Below, piece by piece: positions 22,613 through 30,376 of a stretch of DNA of 32,813 nucleotides. The notes below the pieces were generated by a model. The model was given only the letters and a program-made list of their open reading frames with translations. It did not search any database and had not been told where the DNA came from. The stretch is from NCBI GenBank assembly GCA_945906105.1, contig CAMDQO010000032.1, positions 1 through 32,813 of the forward strand. Reading direction: 5' to 3'. This stretch comes from Novosphingobium sp. Chol11. Its GTDB lineage: Bacteria > Pseudomonadota > Alphaproteobacteria > Sphingomonadales > Sphingomonadaceae. A program made the translations under genes and the position numbers. Within the stretch, counting starts at the first letter, position 1; each line of letters begins with the position of its first letter.

Positions 22613-24010
22613 TCACTCCGGCATCAGGATGAACTGCTCCCAGCGGCCATGTTCGCCGGGTTCGGCATAAGTGATCAACCGCATCGCGGTTTCGCCCCAT
22701 TTCACACGGAAATTGCGGTTCACAAAGCCGCCGCGCAGGCGCGGGGTCCGTAGCGCCTCGACCGCGGTGGGAGGACCCAGTTTCACCAACGTATCGTGAT
22801 AGTCTCCGATAGTTTCATTATTGAAATAATACTGCAGGTTCACGGTGAGCGCGGCCGGATCAAGCTTGCCTGCCGTGATCGAGGTCAGCACGCCGCGCAC
22901 ATCATCGGTGCGCGCTGCCTCATCGACGCTGGCCTGCGCAGACTTGGGCAGCACGATGGCGGCGATCTTGTCAGTTAGTGTGCCCGTGGCACCGGAGAAA
23001 TCGGCGTTGGTCAGCACGACAACGGCGGTCTTGCTATCAGGCCACAGGGTATTCTGTGACAGGAAACCCACCGATTCACCGCCGTGGTCAAGCTTGCGCC
23101 GCCCACCAGCCAGAACATTGTAGATGCCCAGCCCATAGCCCGCTGTCGTGCCATCCTGCAGCAGCACCGGCGTTTCCTGCTCGGCCCAGTCTGCCGCCGG
23201 GAGCAGTTTGCGTTCCATCCGGGCAATGTTCCACTTCGCCAGATCGGCGGCGGTCATCGACAATTCGCCAGCCGCCCAGAGCCAGCCCTTGGCGGCTGGC
23301 GTCGCCGCACGCACTGGACCGAGCGCATTGCGGTGATAGCCTTGCGGAAACTTCGGCCCGTTGGTTTCATCGAGCGGCAGCGGGTTGATGCCAAGCGGTT
23401 TGAACAGGCGTTGTTCGAACTGCTGCCACAGTGGTTTCTTGCCCGCCTTTTCGGCAATCAGCCCAGCCACGACATAGCCGGTGTTCGAATATTGGTACCG
23501 CGTGCCCGGCTCGTAATCGAGCGGCTTCTTCCCCCAGCGATCGATGATGTCTTGCGGCTTCACGGGCTGTTCCATCGCAGCAAAGCTGTAATCCTGTGGC
23601 CAGAAATCCTGAAGGCCTGAGGTGTGGCTGAGCAACTGACGAATAGTGATGCGGTCAGCACCGGAAACACCGGGCAGCCATTTCGCGACTTTGTCATTGA
23701 GGCTGAGCTTGCGGTCATTTTCCAGCATCAGCAGCAGCACACCAAGGAACTGCTTGGAATTTGAGGCGATCTGATAAGGCAAATCGGGCGTCGCCATGGC
23801 TATCGTGTCCGATGCCTTGCCCCAGGCCCGGTTCATGACGATCTTGCCGCCGCGCACCACGGCGATTTCAGCCGATGGCACGCCGGTGGAGCCGAGAGTT
23901 TCGGTAACAGACTTGTCGATGGCAGCGACTTCAGCGGCGGAAAGCTCCTGCGCGGCGGCGGGGAGGGGCAGGGCGAGCGCGGCGAGCGCGCAAATGAGCT
24001 TGTGGTTCAT
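22613..24010 (-). CDS. Exported serine hydrolase, class C beta-lactamase family
   Basis: Predicted periplasmic enzyme of 465 residues with a signal peptide (MNHKLICALAALALPLPAAA, cleavage near AQELS). The beta-lactamase/DD-peptidase motifs are present: Ser83-x-x-Lys86 in QIASNSKQFLG, Tyr174-Ser-Asn176 in RYQYSNTGYVV, and His309-Gly-Gly in KLDHGGESVGF. A C-terminal extension of about 100 residues follows the catalytic domain. Such proteins include esterases, D-amino-acid peptidases and others, so this should not be read as antibiotic resistance. ATG at 24010; convergent with corA. Confidence 0.93.
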   Translation of the reverse strand: MNHKLICALAALALPLPAAAQELSAAEVAAIDKSVTETLGSTGVPSAEIAVVRGGKIVMNRAWGKASDTIAMATPDLPYQIASNSKQFLGVLLLMLENDRKLSLNDKVAKWLPGVSGADRITIRQLLSHTSGLQDFWPQDYSFAAMEQPVKPQDIIDRWGKKPLDYEPGTRYQYSNTGYVVAGLIAEKAGKKPLWQQFEQRLFKPLGINPLPLDETNGPKFPQGYHRNALGPVRAATPAAKGWLWAAGELSMTAADLAKWNIARMERKLLPAADWAEQETPVLLQDGTTAGYGLGIYNVLAGGRRKLDHGGESVGFLSQNTLWPDSKTAVVVLTNADFSGATGTLTDKIAAIVLPKSAQASVDEAARTDDVRGVLTSITAGKLDPAALTVNLQYYFNNETIGDYHDTLVKLGPPTAVEALRTPRLRGGFVNRNFRVKWGETAMRLITYAEPGEHGRWEQFILMPE

Positions 24011-24171
24011 GTGCCCAGACTATGCCGCAACGGCAGGATTGGAAAGAGCGTCTTCGAGGCAAGTGTTTCGACGATTTTGCGATCATCAAGCCGCTCTAAT
24101 TCCTGCCGATTGCAGCGGTAAAATTTTTGCGATAGTCTTACTGCCGAGGGATGGCCACAGGAGGATCCGTG

Positions 24172-24615
24172 ATGAGCTTGTTTCCCAAAGTCACCAGCCC
24201 GTGCCCATACAAGGGCAAGCTTGCTGATATCATGGCAGGCAGTACCTGCCGTCTGTGCCAGCGTGAAGTGCATGACCTTTCGATGATGAGCGACGATCAG
24301 CGGATCACCTTGCTCTCCGGTTGCGAGACTGACATCTGCGTCACTTATTCCGTAACCGCCAAAGCTGCCCTTGCCGCAGTGGCGCTGAGCGCGGCGAGCG
24401 TGGCGGTGCCCGCTCATGCGCAGGATGCGGCTGCTGTAACCGATGATGCACTCGAAAATATGGAGATCATCGTCGGCGGCGTTCGCACGCCGAAGCAGGC
24501 GAAATGGGTGAAGCATTACGCGGCCAATGTGCCAGTGCTGCCGGTGGTTTATGAAACTGCACCCAAGGCTGAAAAGCCGTTGGGCAAGTTCATCAAGAAG
24601 CCGGGCGCGTCCTGA
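24172..24615 (+). CDS. Small Cys-rich protein with a membrane segment, sphingomonad type
   Basis: 147 residues. The N-terminal 60 residues carry Cys11, Cys26, Cys29, His34, Cys51 and Cys56 (STCRLCQREVHDLSMMSDDQ, SGCETDICVTY), a possible zinc-binding cluster. A hydrophobic segment (TAKAALAAVALSAASVAVPA, 62-81) ends in HAQ, like a signal peptide placed internally, and a polar tail follows with basic KPLGKFIKKPG. I recall similar proteins in Sphingomonadales with the KxCxxCxRxVHDL pattern, but no function. The ATG at 24172 has AGGAGG seven bases upstream. The end overlaps the convergent transglutaminase-like gene by 23 bases. Confidence 0.82.
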   Translation: MSLFPKVTSPCPYKGKLADIMAGSTCRLCQREVHDLSMMSDDQRITLLSGCETDICVTYSVTAKAALAAVALSAASVAVPAHAQDAAAVTDDALENMEIIVGGVRTPKQAKWVKHYAANVPVLPVVYETAPKAEKPLGKFIKKPGAS

Positions 24616-25987
24616 CTTCGGTCATCGACTGAAGTTCGATCAGGCCAGACATCTGCGTCGCCGACGCAATAGGTCCAGGTTCACCATCGCCAATAGTCAG
24701 CGCGATGTGGGTGGTGTCAAAGCTGCTGATGGAGATGTCGAAACTCTCCCATTTACCGTCAACATAGGCGAGCACCCAGCTGTGCGGCAGGAAGGCGTTC
24801 TGCGCGCCATGGTAACGCTCGCGGGTATAGACCAGACCGCTGGCGACACGGGCCGGAAAACCTGCTGCCCGCGCCAGTGCAGCGTAGAGCGCAGCATCTT
24901 CGGTGCAGTCACCCGCCCTCCGCTTCCACGCCTGAAGCGCCGAATAGTGGCCATCATAGTCGATCCCTGATAACCGCTCCCGCGCCATCTTGCCCAGCAG
25001 TTTCATACGTGATCGTTCGGGAGCTTTCATTACGGCAATGCGGCGCACAGCAGATTGCAAGGCAGGCGCATCGCTCTGCAGCCATTTCGTCGGTTTGCGC
25101 CAGGTCGCGAGTTCGTTCGGGTCAGTTGACAAGCCGGGACCGCAGCTGGTGCAGATATCCAGCTGCATCGTCCCACTTTCGGCGCGCCACGTCTGCTCGC
25201 CGGTGTTCGGTAATACATTTCGCAGGATCGCGGGCAGGCCAATCTGATAACGGATATGTCCGCGCAGTGCGGCGTGCCCGATAACGAAGGGGGAACGTAG
25301 CATCTGGTGCGGCACAGATTGCATGTTTCCCATTATGACCGGACCATCAGCGCGTTCGAAAACCATGGCACTGCCGGGCAGCGGCTGTTCGGCGCGGACG
25401 ATCTTACCCTCGTCATTGAGGCTGATGGTCCAAGCGATTCCCAGCTGATCGCCGCGCCATGCGATCAGTGTAATCGGTTTTGACGACTGTTTGGCAGTGC
25501 TCGCTCCATCGCGCCATTCGATCTTGAGATAGGTGCGCGATGGGGGATCGTATTCGTAGAATGGCGTGCCCGCAGCAGAGCGATGCAAGCGTTTTTCCAG
25601 TTCAATCAGCGATTCGCTGTCTCCCATCTCGGCATCGGCGGGCGGTGCTGAGCGCGATGTGGCACCGGGGCCGAAAATCTCGCGCAGGCGGGGTGGGCTG
25701 CCGTTGCTTGAAGTCTCGATGGCAAGGCGTTTGAACCTGCGGTCCTTGTCCCAGGCACGGATCACGCGAATGTTCTGCCGGGTAGGCGCGTGCCCGTCGA
25801 TGCGGTAGGCCAGATCGCGTTCACGAACCGCTTCGAAACCGGTTGCTGACGCGGTGAATACCTCATGCTGCCAGCCGATCAACTGCCCTGACGGACCAAG
25901 GATGCGGAACCAGACGTCACCTCGGTCATCAGCAGCAGCGGGAGCGGCCAGCAAGGTGGCAAGCAAGGCTATCAGCCAGATGCGCAT
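24593..25987 (-). CDS. Exported transglutaminase-like protein
   Basis: 464 residues with a signal peptide (MRIWLIALLATLLAAPAAAD). Residues ~330-430 form a transglutaminase-core (papain-like) domain with the triad Cys361 in RAGDCTEDAALYAALARAAG, His402 in FLPHSWVLAYVDGK and Asp417 in WESFDIS. The preceding 300 residues, mostly beta-like (WKRLAIETSSNGSPPRLRE-type strands), I do not recognise. Such proteins are often peptidases or protein-binding. ATG at 25987 with GGGGGAAG seven bases upstream. Its end overlaps the Cys-rich gene by 23 bases. Confidence 0.88.
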   Translation of the reverse strand: MRIWLIALLATLLAAPAAADDRGDVWFRILGPSGQLIGWQHEVFTASATGFEAVRERDLAYRIDGHAPTRQNIRVIRAWDKDRRFKRLAIETSSNGSPPRLREIFGPGATSRSAPPADAEMGDSESLIELEKRLHRSAAGTPFYEYDPPSRTYLKIEWRDGASTAKQSSKPITLIAWRGDQLGIAWTISLNDEGKIVRAEQPLPGSAMVFERADGPVIMGNMQSVPHQMLRSPFVIGHAALRGHIRYQIGLPAILRNVLPNTGEQTWRAESGTMQLDICTSCGPGLSTDPNELATWRKPTKWLQSDAPALQSAVRRIAVMKAPERSRMKLLGKMARERLSGIDYDGHYSALQAWKRRAGDCTEDAALYAALARAAGFPARVASGLVYTRERYHGAQNAFLPHSWVLAYVDGKWESFDISISSFDTTHIALTIGDGEPGPIASATQMSGLIELQSMTEVRTRPAS

Positions 25988-26050
25988 GGTGTGACTTCCC
26001 CCTGTCAAGCGACGGGTCTTATCATCTTGGCGCGATTGGGGAAGTGGAAC

Positions 26051-26083
26051 AAAAAAAGGCCCGGTCGTTGCCGGCCGGGCCTT
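26051..26083 (-). terminator. Intrinsic terminator of the small-gene pair
   Basis: Stem AAGGCCCGG / CCGGGCCTT with a ten-base loop, followed on the minus strand by TTTTTTTG. It lies 120 bases beyond the stop of the gene at 26203. The 119 bases between hold no recognisable gene. Confidence 0.85.
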
Positions 26084-26202
26084 GGAAGTTTTGGGAGAGG
26101 ATGCCTGAAAGGCACCCCCTATGTGTCCGCGACTCGGCTATGCTGCAAGTGCGAAAAGAGCAGAGACAGTTGCATAAACTGCAATCGACATCATGCCCTG
26201 CG

Positions 26203-26412
26203 TCACTTGGTAGCGTATTGCCCGGCTTCGGCGCGGAAATTGTCGCGCGCAAAGGCTTTGGCCGCCGAAGCTGTCTTGAAGCTCTCGGTTTGCAGGGTTG
26301 AGGTGACAATCGGATAGCCCTGCGAATTGTAGCGGGTATCACGAACTGTCAGCCGGAAATTGCCTTCATCATCCTTCTTGATCAGGAAGGGACGGATTGC
26401 ATCAGTGGACAT
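26203..26412 (-). CDS. Small protein of unknown function
   Basis: 69 residues, cytoplasmic. It begins MSTDAIRPFLIKKDDEGNFR and ends AKAFARDNFRAEAGQYATK; the middle (RDTRYNSQGYPIVTSTLQTE) has alternating residues that suggest a small beta-hairpin before a C-terminal helix. AAGGAG lies seven bases before the ATG at 26412. It is 31 bases behind the 70-residue gene, so the two are one unit ended by the terminator at 26051-26083. I do not recognise a function. Confidence 0.82.
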   Translation of the reverse strand: MSTDAIRPFLIKKDDEGNFRLTVRDTRYNSQGYPIVTSTLQTESFKTASAAKAFARDNFRAEAGQYATK

Positions 26413-26443
26413 GGTTGAGCTCCTTGTTCTGTTATGGGTTCTG

Positions 26444-26656
26444 TTATTGGTCGAGCGGGACAGGATCATCCTGAACCATCTTTTCCGCATCTCGTTCAGC
26501 ACGGGCAGCGCGTACGCGGATTTCCTTGTCGGCCAGCGCCTGCCACGCATCCTGCGAACGCAGATACCGATCACGTTCATTATCCAGCTTGGCATCGCGC
26601 GCTGATTTGGCGCAGCTTTCCACCTGTGCGAGATAGAAATTGGCCGAAACGGACAT
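26444..26656 (-). CDS. Small helical protein of unknown function, sphingomonad type
   Basis: 70 residues: MSVSANFYLAQVESCAKSAR, DAKLDNERDRYLRSQDAWQA, then LADKEIRVRAARAERDAEKM and an acidic end. Highly charged, predicted mostly helical, no signal peptide. AAGGA lies seven bases before the ATG at 26656. I recall similar short proteins in Sphingomonadales of unknown role. It lies between infA (100 bases upstream) and the gene at 26203. Confidence 0.82.
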   Translation of the reverse strand: MSVSANFYLAQVESCAKSARDAKLDNERDRYLRSQDAWQALADKEIRVRAARAERDAEKMVQDDPVPLDQ

Positions 26657-26750
26657 AGTCGTTTCCTTCGTTTCAGCGCCATCCTGAGCGGAAGACGCCT
26701 GAACGGATGATGCAGATCCCGCGATGCGAGGCCTGGAGTCTGACCGTGAC

Positions 26751-26767
26751 ACCGGCCTAGCGCCGGT
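26751..26767 (-). other. Six-base-pair hairpin at the infA stop codon
   Basis: Inverted repeat ACCGGC / GCCGGT with a five-base loop, overlapping the infA stop. There is no T-run after it on the minus strand; a processing or weak termination role is possible but not shown. Confidence 0.3.
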
Positions 26768-27023
26768 TTGTGCGGCGCGGACCAGGCACACCGCCGCCGC
26801 CGGGGCCTTTATCGCGAAACACGATGCGGCCCTTGGAAAGATCGTACGGAGTCATCTCGACGCGCACCCGGTCGCCCACGACGGACCGGATGCGAAACTT
26901 GCGCATCTTGCCCGCCGTGTAAGCGATTATCCGGTGGTCGTTTTCCAGCAGGACGCCGAAGCGGCCATCCGGCAGAATTTCGTCGATTTGGCCATCAAGG
27001 GTCAACAGCTCCTCTTTGGCCAT
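26757..27023 (-). CDS. infA: Translation initiation factor IF-1 with a Gly/Arg tail
   Basis: IF-1 occupies the ribosomal A site during initiation. The first 72 residues are the usual S1-like OB fold: [73 protein letters not shown] 16-residue tail [16 protein letters not shown] follows; family length is about 72. ATG at 27023 lies four bases after the cold-shock gene stop and has no good Shine-Dalgarno, so it is probably translated by coupling to csp. Confidence 0.97.
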   Translation of the reverse strand: MAKEELLTLDGQIDEILPDGRFGVLLENDHRIIAYTAGKMRKFRIRSVVGDRVRVEMTPYDLSKGRIVFRDKGPGGGGVPGPRRTNRR

Positions 27024-27027
27024 GCAA

Positions 27028-27234
27028 TTAAGCCGATTCGAGATTGACAGCCGAGCTCTTGCCGCGGTTATCAGTTTCGATTTCGTACTTGACGCGCTGA
27101 TCCTTGTTCAGCGTGCCCATTCCGGCGCGCTCAACCGCGCTGATGTGCACGAAGCTGTCAGGTGTGCCGTCATCGGGCTGAATGAAGCCATAGCCCTTGT
27201 CGGAATTGAAAAATTTTACGGTGCCTACTGGCAT
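27028..27234 (-). CDS. Cold-shock domain protein
   Basis: 68-residue RNA-binding protein of the CspA family. RNP1 is KGYGFIQP and RNP2 is SFVHIS, within [20 protein letters not shown] and [18 protein letters not shown]-chaperone or transcription-antitermination role is known for the family. AAAGGAAA precedes the ATG. It is translated ahead of infA. The ~120-base leader contains two small hairpins (see that entry). Whether it is cold-inducible cannot be read from sequence. Confidence 0.95.
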   Translation of the reverse strand: MPVGTVKFFNSDKGYGFIQPDDGTPDSFVHISAVERAGMGTLNKDQRVKYEIETDNRGKSSAVNLESA

Positions 27235-27354
27235 GGGAGTTTCCTTTCACGGAACCAGAGTTCCCGAAGACAGCCTGTCTGCGGAGCGTGGAAGCGTGGT
27301 AAGGAACGGAAGGCGTAGGCCGAAAGTCCCGTCGCAGGCGACGTTAGCAAGTGT
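27235..27354 (-). promoter_or_regulatory. Structured 5' leader of csp-infA
   Basis: A leader of about 110 bases from the candidate promoter to the csp ATG. It contains AGACA/TGTCT (stem around 27268-27280) and GGAAC/GTTCC (27251-27264) as small successive hairpins just upstream of the ribosome binding site. Long structured leaders are known for cspA-type genes as temperature-sensitive elements; that it acts so here is inference. Confidence 0.4.
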
Positions 27355-27383
27355 TATATAGGCGCAATATGGCAGAATAGCAA
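27355..27383 (-). promoter_or_regulatory. Candidate sigma-70 promoter of csp-infA
   Basis: On the minus strand TTGCTA (27383-27378), exactly 17 bases, then TATATA (27360-27355). The match is good for an alphaproteobacterial housekeeping promoter, and it lies between the rimO stop and the csp leader. Read by eye. Confidence 0.6.
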
Positions 27384-27404
27384 TGTTTATCGCGGGACGG
27401 GTGC

Positions 27405-28784
27405 CTAAACAATCACCCCATACAGGTCATGTGCATCGGCTTCCTCAACGATGACATTGACGAAATCACCCGGTTTCAGGCTTTCTGGCGCATCGCGCAG
27501 ATAGACCGCACCATCGATCTCGGGGGCATCGGCCTCGGACCGTCCGGTGGCACCGATGTCGCCATCTTCGTCGGCTTCACCCACTTCATCGATGATCACG
27601 CGGATCGTCTTGCCAACCTTGGCTGCCAGCTTTGCCGCGCTGATCGCCGCAGTCTTTTCCATGATCCGGGCGTAGCGCTGTTCCTTCACATCCTCGGGCA
27701 CCGGATCGGGTAGCGCATTGGCTGCGGCACCGGCAACCGGCTCGAACCGGAAGGCACCGACGCGATCAAGCTGGGCTTCATCGAGCCAGTCGAGCAGATA
27801 CTGAAAGTCGGCCTCAGTCTCACCGGGAAAACCGACGACGAAGCTGGAGCGAATGGTGATGTCCGGGCAAATTGTGCGCCATGATTTCAGACGTTCGAGC
27901 ACCTTGGCCTCATTGGCCGGGCGCTTCATCGCCTTCAGCACGCTCGGCGCGGCGTGCTGGAACGGGATGTCGAGGTAGGGCGTAATCAGCCCCTCGGCCA
28001 TCAGCGGGATCACCGCATCGACGTGCGGGTAAGGATAGACATAGTGCAGCCGCACCCATGGCGTCTGGCCATCTGGCGTGCGCAGACCACCGAGTTCGCG
28101 CGCGAGGTCGGTCATGTGAGTTCGGACTGGACGGTCCTTCCACATCCGTTCTTCATGCTTCACATCAACGCCATAGGCCGAGGTGTCCTGAGAGATCACC
28201 AGCAGTTCGCGGGTGCCCGCAGCAACCAGCTTCTCCGCTTCACGCAGCACTGCATCAATCCGGCGGCTGACGAGTTTTCCGCGCAGGCTAGGGATGATGC
28301 AAAAGGCGCAAGCGTGGTTGCAGCCCTCGGAAATCTTGAGGTAGCTGTAATGGCGAGGGGTGAGTTTGATACCGCCGTTGTCTTCGAACACCTGCGGCAC
28401 AAGATCGATGTACGGTCCCTGCGAAGGCGGCGCAGCGAGATGCACGGCCTCAACCACCGCCTCATATTGATGCGCGCCGGTGACGGCGAGAACGGCGGGA
28501 AACTTCGCCCGGATCAGGTCGGCTTCACTGCCCATGCAGCCGGTAACGATCACCCGGCCATTTTCGGCAATCGCCTCGCCAATCGCGGCAAGGCTCTCTT
28601 CCTTGGCGGAATCGAGGAAGCCGCAAGTGTTTACCAGCACCACATCGGCCCCGGCATAGTCGGCGCTCATGGCATAGCCATCGGCGCGCAGCTTGGTGAG
28701 GATGCGTTCGCTATCGACCAGAGCTTTGGGGCAGCCAAGGCTGACCATGCCGACTTTGCGCTGGGGAGGAAGTTCAAGAGCCAT
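27405..28784 (-). CDS. rimO: Ribosomal protein S12 methylthiotransferase
   Basis: Radical SAM enzyme that methylthiolates Asp in ribosomal protein S12; 459 residues. Two [4Fe-4S] sites are visible: the N-terminal methylthiotransferase Cys18, Cys54 and Cys83 ([38 protein letters not shown]) and the radical SAM Cys155-x3-Cys159-x2-Cys162 ([17 protein letters not shown]). The C-terminal TRAM domain ([18 protein letters not shown] onward) binds the substrate. [12 protein letters not shown] is the RimO-specific form rather than MiaB. ATG at 28784 with no clear ribosome binding site. Confidence 0.97.
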   Translation of the reverse strand: MALELPPQRKVGMVSLGCPKALVDSERILTKLRADGYAMSADYAGADVVLVNTCGFLDSAKEESLAAIGEAIAENGRVIVTGCMGSEADLIRAKFPAVLAVTGAHQYEAVVEAVHLAAPPSQGPYIDLVPQVFEDNGGIKLTPRHYSYLKISEGCNHACAFCIIPSLRGKLVSRRIDAVLREAEKLVAAGTRELLVISQDTSAYGVDVKHEERMWKDRPVRTHMTDLARELGGLRTPDGQTPWVRLHYVYPYPHVDAVIPLMAEGLITPYLDIPFQHAAPSVLKAMKRPANEAKVLERLKSWRTICPDITIRSSFVVGFPGETEADFQYLLDWLDEAQLDRVGAFRFEPVAGAAANALPDPVPEDVKEQRYARIMEKTAAISAAKLAAKVGKTIRVIIDEVGEADEDGDIGATGRSEADAPEIDGAVYLRDAPESLKPGDFVNVIVEEADAHDLYGVIV

Positions 28785-28854
28785 GGCCGCGCCCCTACAC
28801 GGATGGCCGCACTTGCGCTACTGTTGGTGGAATAGTGGTACGAGGTGAGTGAAA

Positions 28855-29268
28855 ATGGAACCGATCAATTGGCTGGCGGTGATACTTTCAGCCAATCTCG
28901 CCATGGCGGTGGGCATCGTCTGGTATGGCCCACTGTTCGGCGGGGCACCGTTGTTCGGGAGAGTGACTGGCGAACAAGGAGAAAAGGGGCGCGGACCGGT
29001 CAGCGGGATGCTCGGGGCGATCCTGTTGCAGGGTGTTTCCGCGCTGATGCTGGCCCATATGTTTGCCCGGATCGGCGGGGAAAAACTGGCGGGAAAGCCG
29101 CTGCTTTACTGGATGCAATCGGGCGGCATCGCACTGGCTTTCATCTTCCCGGCGCTGTTCATCAGCTATGCGCGGCAACGCCTGCCGATGCGAGAGGCGC
29201 TGGTCGATTCGGGGTTCTGGCTGGCGGTTTATCTGGCGAGTGGCACGGTGTTCTGGGCGCTGGGGTGA
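28855..29268 (+). CDS. DUF1761 family membrane protein
   Basis: 137-residue integral membrane protein with four hydrophobic segments (WLAVILSANLAMAVGIVWYG; GMLGAILLQGVSALMLAHMF; GGIALAFIFPALFISYA; SGFWLAVYLASGTVFWALG). The WYGPLFG motif after the first span is typical of DUF1761. Function unknown. The ATG at 28855 has GAGG about nine bases upstream; a GTG at 28849 is an alternative. It is divergent from rimO. Confidence 0.87.
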   Translation: MEPINWLAVILSANLAMAVGIVWYGPLFGGAPLFGRVTGEQGEKGRGPVSGMLGAILLQGVSALMLAHMFARIGGEKLAGKPLLYWMQSGGIALAFIFPALFISYARQRLPMREALVDSGFWLAVYLASGTVFWALG

Positions 29269-29542
29269 GGTTCTGGCCCTAACCTTTCAATCATGGCGGA
29301 TTCTGGCGATCCCCAGATTCAGCGCCTTACAAAAGAACCGGACAGGCCGGACACCCCTGTCCGGGTAGATTATTATGCAATATCAGGATATTATCCCGAT
29401 AAAGTTGACACATGCCAGCTTTAAGCAGCGAATTCATCTTCAGGCTTTCAAAGAACCTGAAGACCATGCCAATTTTCGGACTTGTAGGACAGCCCAATCC
29501 CGATCTGGCTGAGGTCGAAGCAGCCCAAAGCCATGCAAAGCT
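29269..29542. other. 274-base convergent intergenic region
   Basis: It lies between the DUF1761 gene and the LytM gene and is more AT-rich than its flanks. It contains TCTGG/CCAGA around CGATC (29302-29318), the second copy of the 28-base repeat (29339-29366) and a seven-base inverted repeat CTTCAGG/CCTGAAG (29438-29462). An open frame of 45 codons from ATG 29375 has no ribosome binding site, so I do not call a gene. Confidence 0.55.
29339..29366 (-). repeat. 28-base palindromic repeat, copy 2 (inverted)
   Basis: Identical over 28 bases to 9282-9309 in reverse complement. Here it lies between the DUF1761 gene and the convergent LytM gene, where the hairpin CCGGACA/TGTCCGG could end transcription from both sides. 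The CGGACAGG/CCTGTCCG pairing is an alternative stem. Confidence 0.85.
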
Positions 29543-30376
29543 CTACCGCTCCGGCAGCACCAGTTCCGGATCAATCGCCTTGTTGCCCTTGCGCAGTTCA
29601 AAGTGCAGTTCGGTGCGCGGGGTTTCACCAGTATTGCCAAGTAAACCGACGCGCTCACCGGCCTTGGCCCGCGCGCCTTGCTTGACTGTCACCTTCTGCA
29701 GCTTGCCATAAGCGGTGTGCCAGCCATTGCCGTGATCGATCACGACGAGGTTGCCGTATTTATCGGGCTCATCGCCGGCAAACAGCACCTTGCCGCCCGC
29801 CACGGCGCGCACGGCGCTGCCTTCGGCTCCGGCGATGTCGATACCTTGATGCGATCCCTGCTTGAATCCGCGCAGCACTTTGCCCGGTGCAGGCCAGGCC
29901 ATGCGCGGGCCGCCTTTGGCCAGTGTGACGCTGGGCGCGGGCGGGACAGCGCCGGGGGAAAGCGGCGCGGCTGCGGGGCCGGGCTGGGGCGCGGGAAGGT
30001 TGGCCATCGTCGGAATGGCAAGCTTTGCGCCCGCCTTCAGCGGCTTTTTGGGATCAAGCCCATTGGCGGTGGCGATGGCATCCCATGACACGCCATATTG
30101 ATAGGCTACGGCAAAACCGGTTTCACCCGCTTTCACCGTGTGATTGCGGCGGCGCGGGATGACAAGCTGTTGCCCTGCGCGCAACGTGTAAGGCGCTTTC
30201 AGGCCATTGGCCTCGATAATCAGCACCCGTGGCACCACGGCGCGGCTGGCGACGCCGCCGATTGTCTCACCCTTTTTGACGGTATGGACGGTTTCTCTGG
30301 CGGGGTCATTGGATTCACCGGGCGCTGCGGCCAGCAGCAGCGGAACCAGCGCGAGCAGGGCGAAGGGGGGTCTCAT
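29543..30376 (-). CDS. Exported LysM-LytM protein with degenerate active site (NlpD/DipM-like)
   Basis: 277 residues: signal peptide (RPPFALLALVPLLLAAAP), two LysM units (HTVKKGETIGGVASRA at ~31 and HTVKAGETGFAVAYQYGV at ~79), a Pro/Ala linker (~125-150) and a LytM (M23-type) domain. The zinc ligands are kept: His and Asp in SHQGIDIAG and the His of TELHFELRKG. The two catalytic histidines are not: the usual YGHL is YGKL and the usual H-x-H is E-L-H. Such degenerate LytM proteins act as amidase activators in division (NlpD, EnvC, DipM). The ATG overlaps the surE stop (ATGA). surE next to an nlpD-like gene matches known gene order elsewhere. Confidence 0.9.
   Translation of the reverse strand: MRPPFALLALVPLLLAAAPGESNDPARETVHTVKKGETIGGVASRAVVPRVLIIEANGLKAPYTLRAGQQLVIPRRRNHTVKAGETGFAVAYQYGVSWDAIATANGLDPKKPLKAGAKLAIPTMANLPAPQPGPAAAPLSPGAVPPAPSVTLAKGGPRMAWPAPGKVLRGFKQGSHQGIDIAGAEGSAVRAVAGGKVLFAGDEPDKYGNLVVIDHGNGWHTAYGKLQKVTVKQGARAKAGERVGLLGNTGETPRTELHFELRKGNKAIDPELVLPER

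Noticed and set aside
22613..24010. Reading the class C family hydrolase as an antibiotic-resistance beta-lactamase
   Set aside because: The motifs are shared by esterases and peptidases; length and C-terminal extension differ from AmpC enzymes.
28845..29282. Plus-strand frame of 145 codons overlapping the DUF1761 gene
   Set aside because: The DUF1761 frame has four membrane spans, the family motif and a ribosome binding site; this is its shadow.
29375..29512. 45-codon plus-strand frame starting MQYQDIIPIKLTHASFKQ
   Set aside because: No ribosome binding site, overlaps inverted repeats and does not resemble a protein I know.
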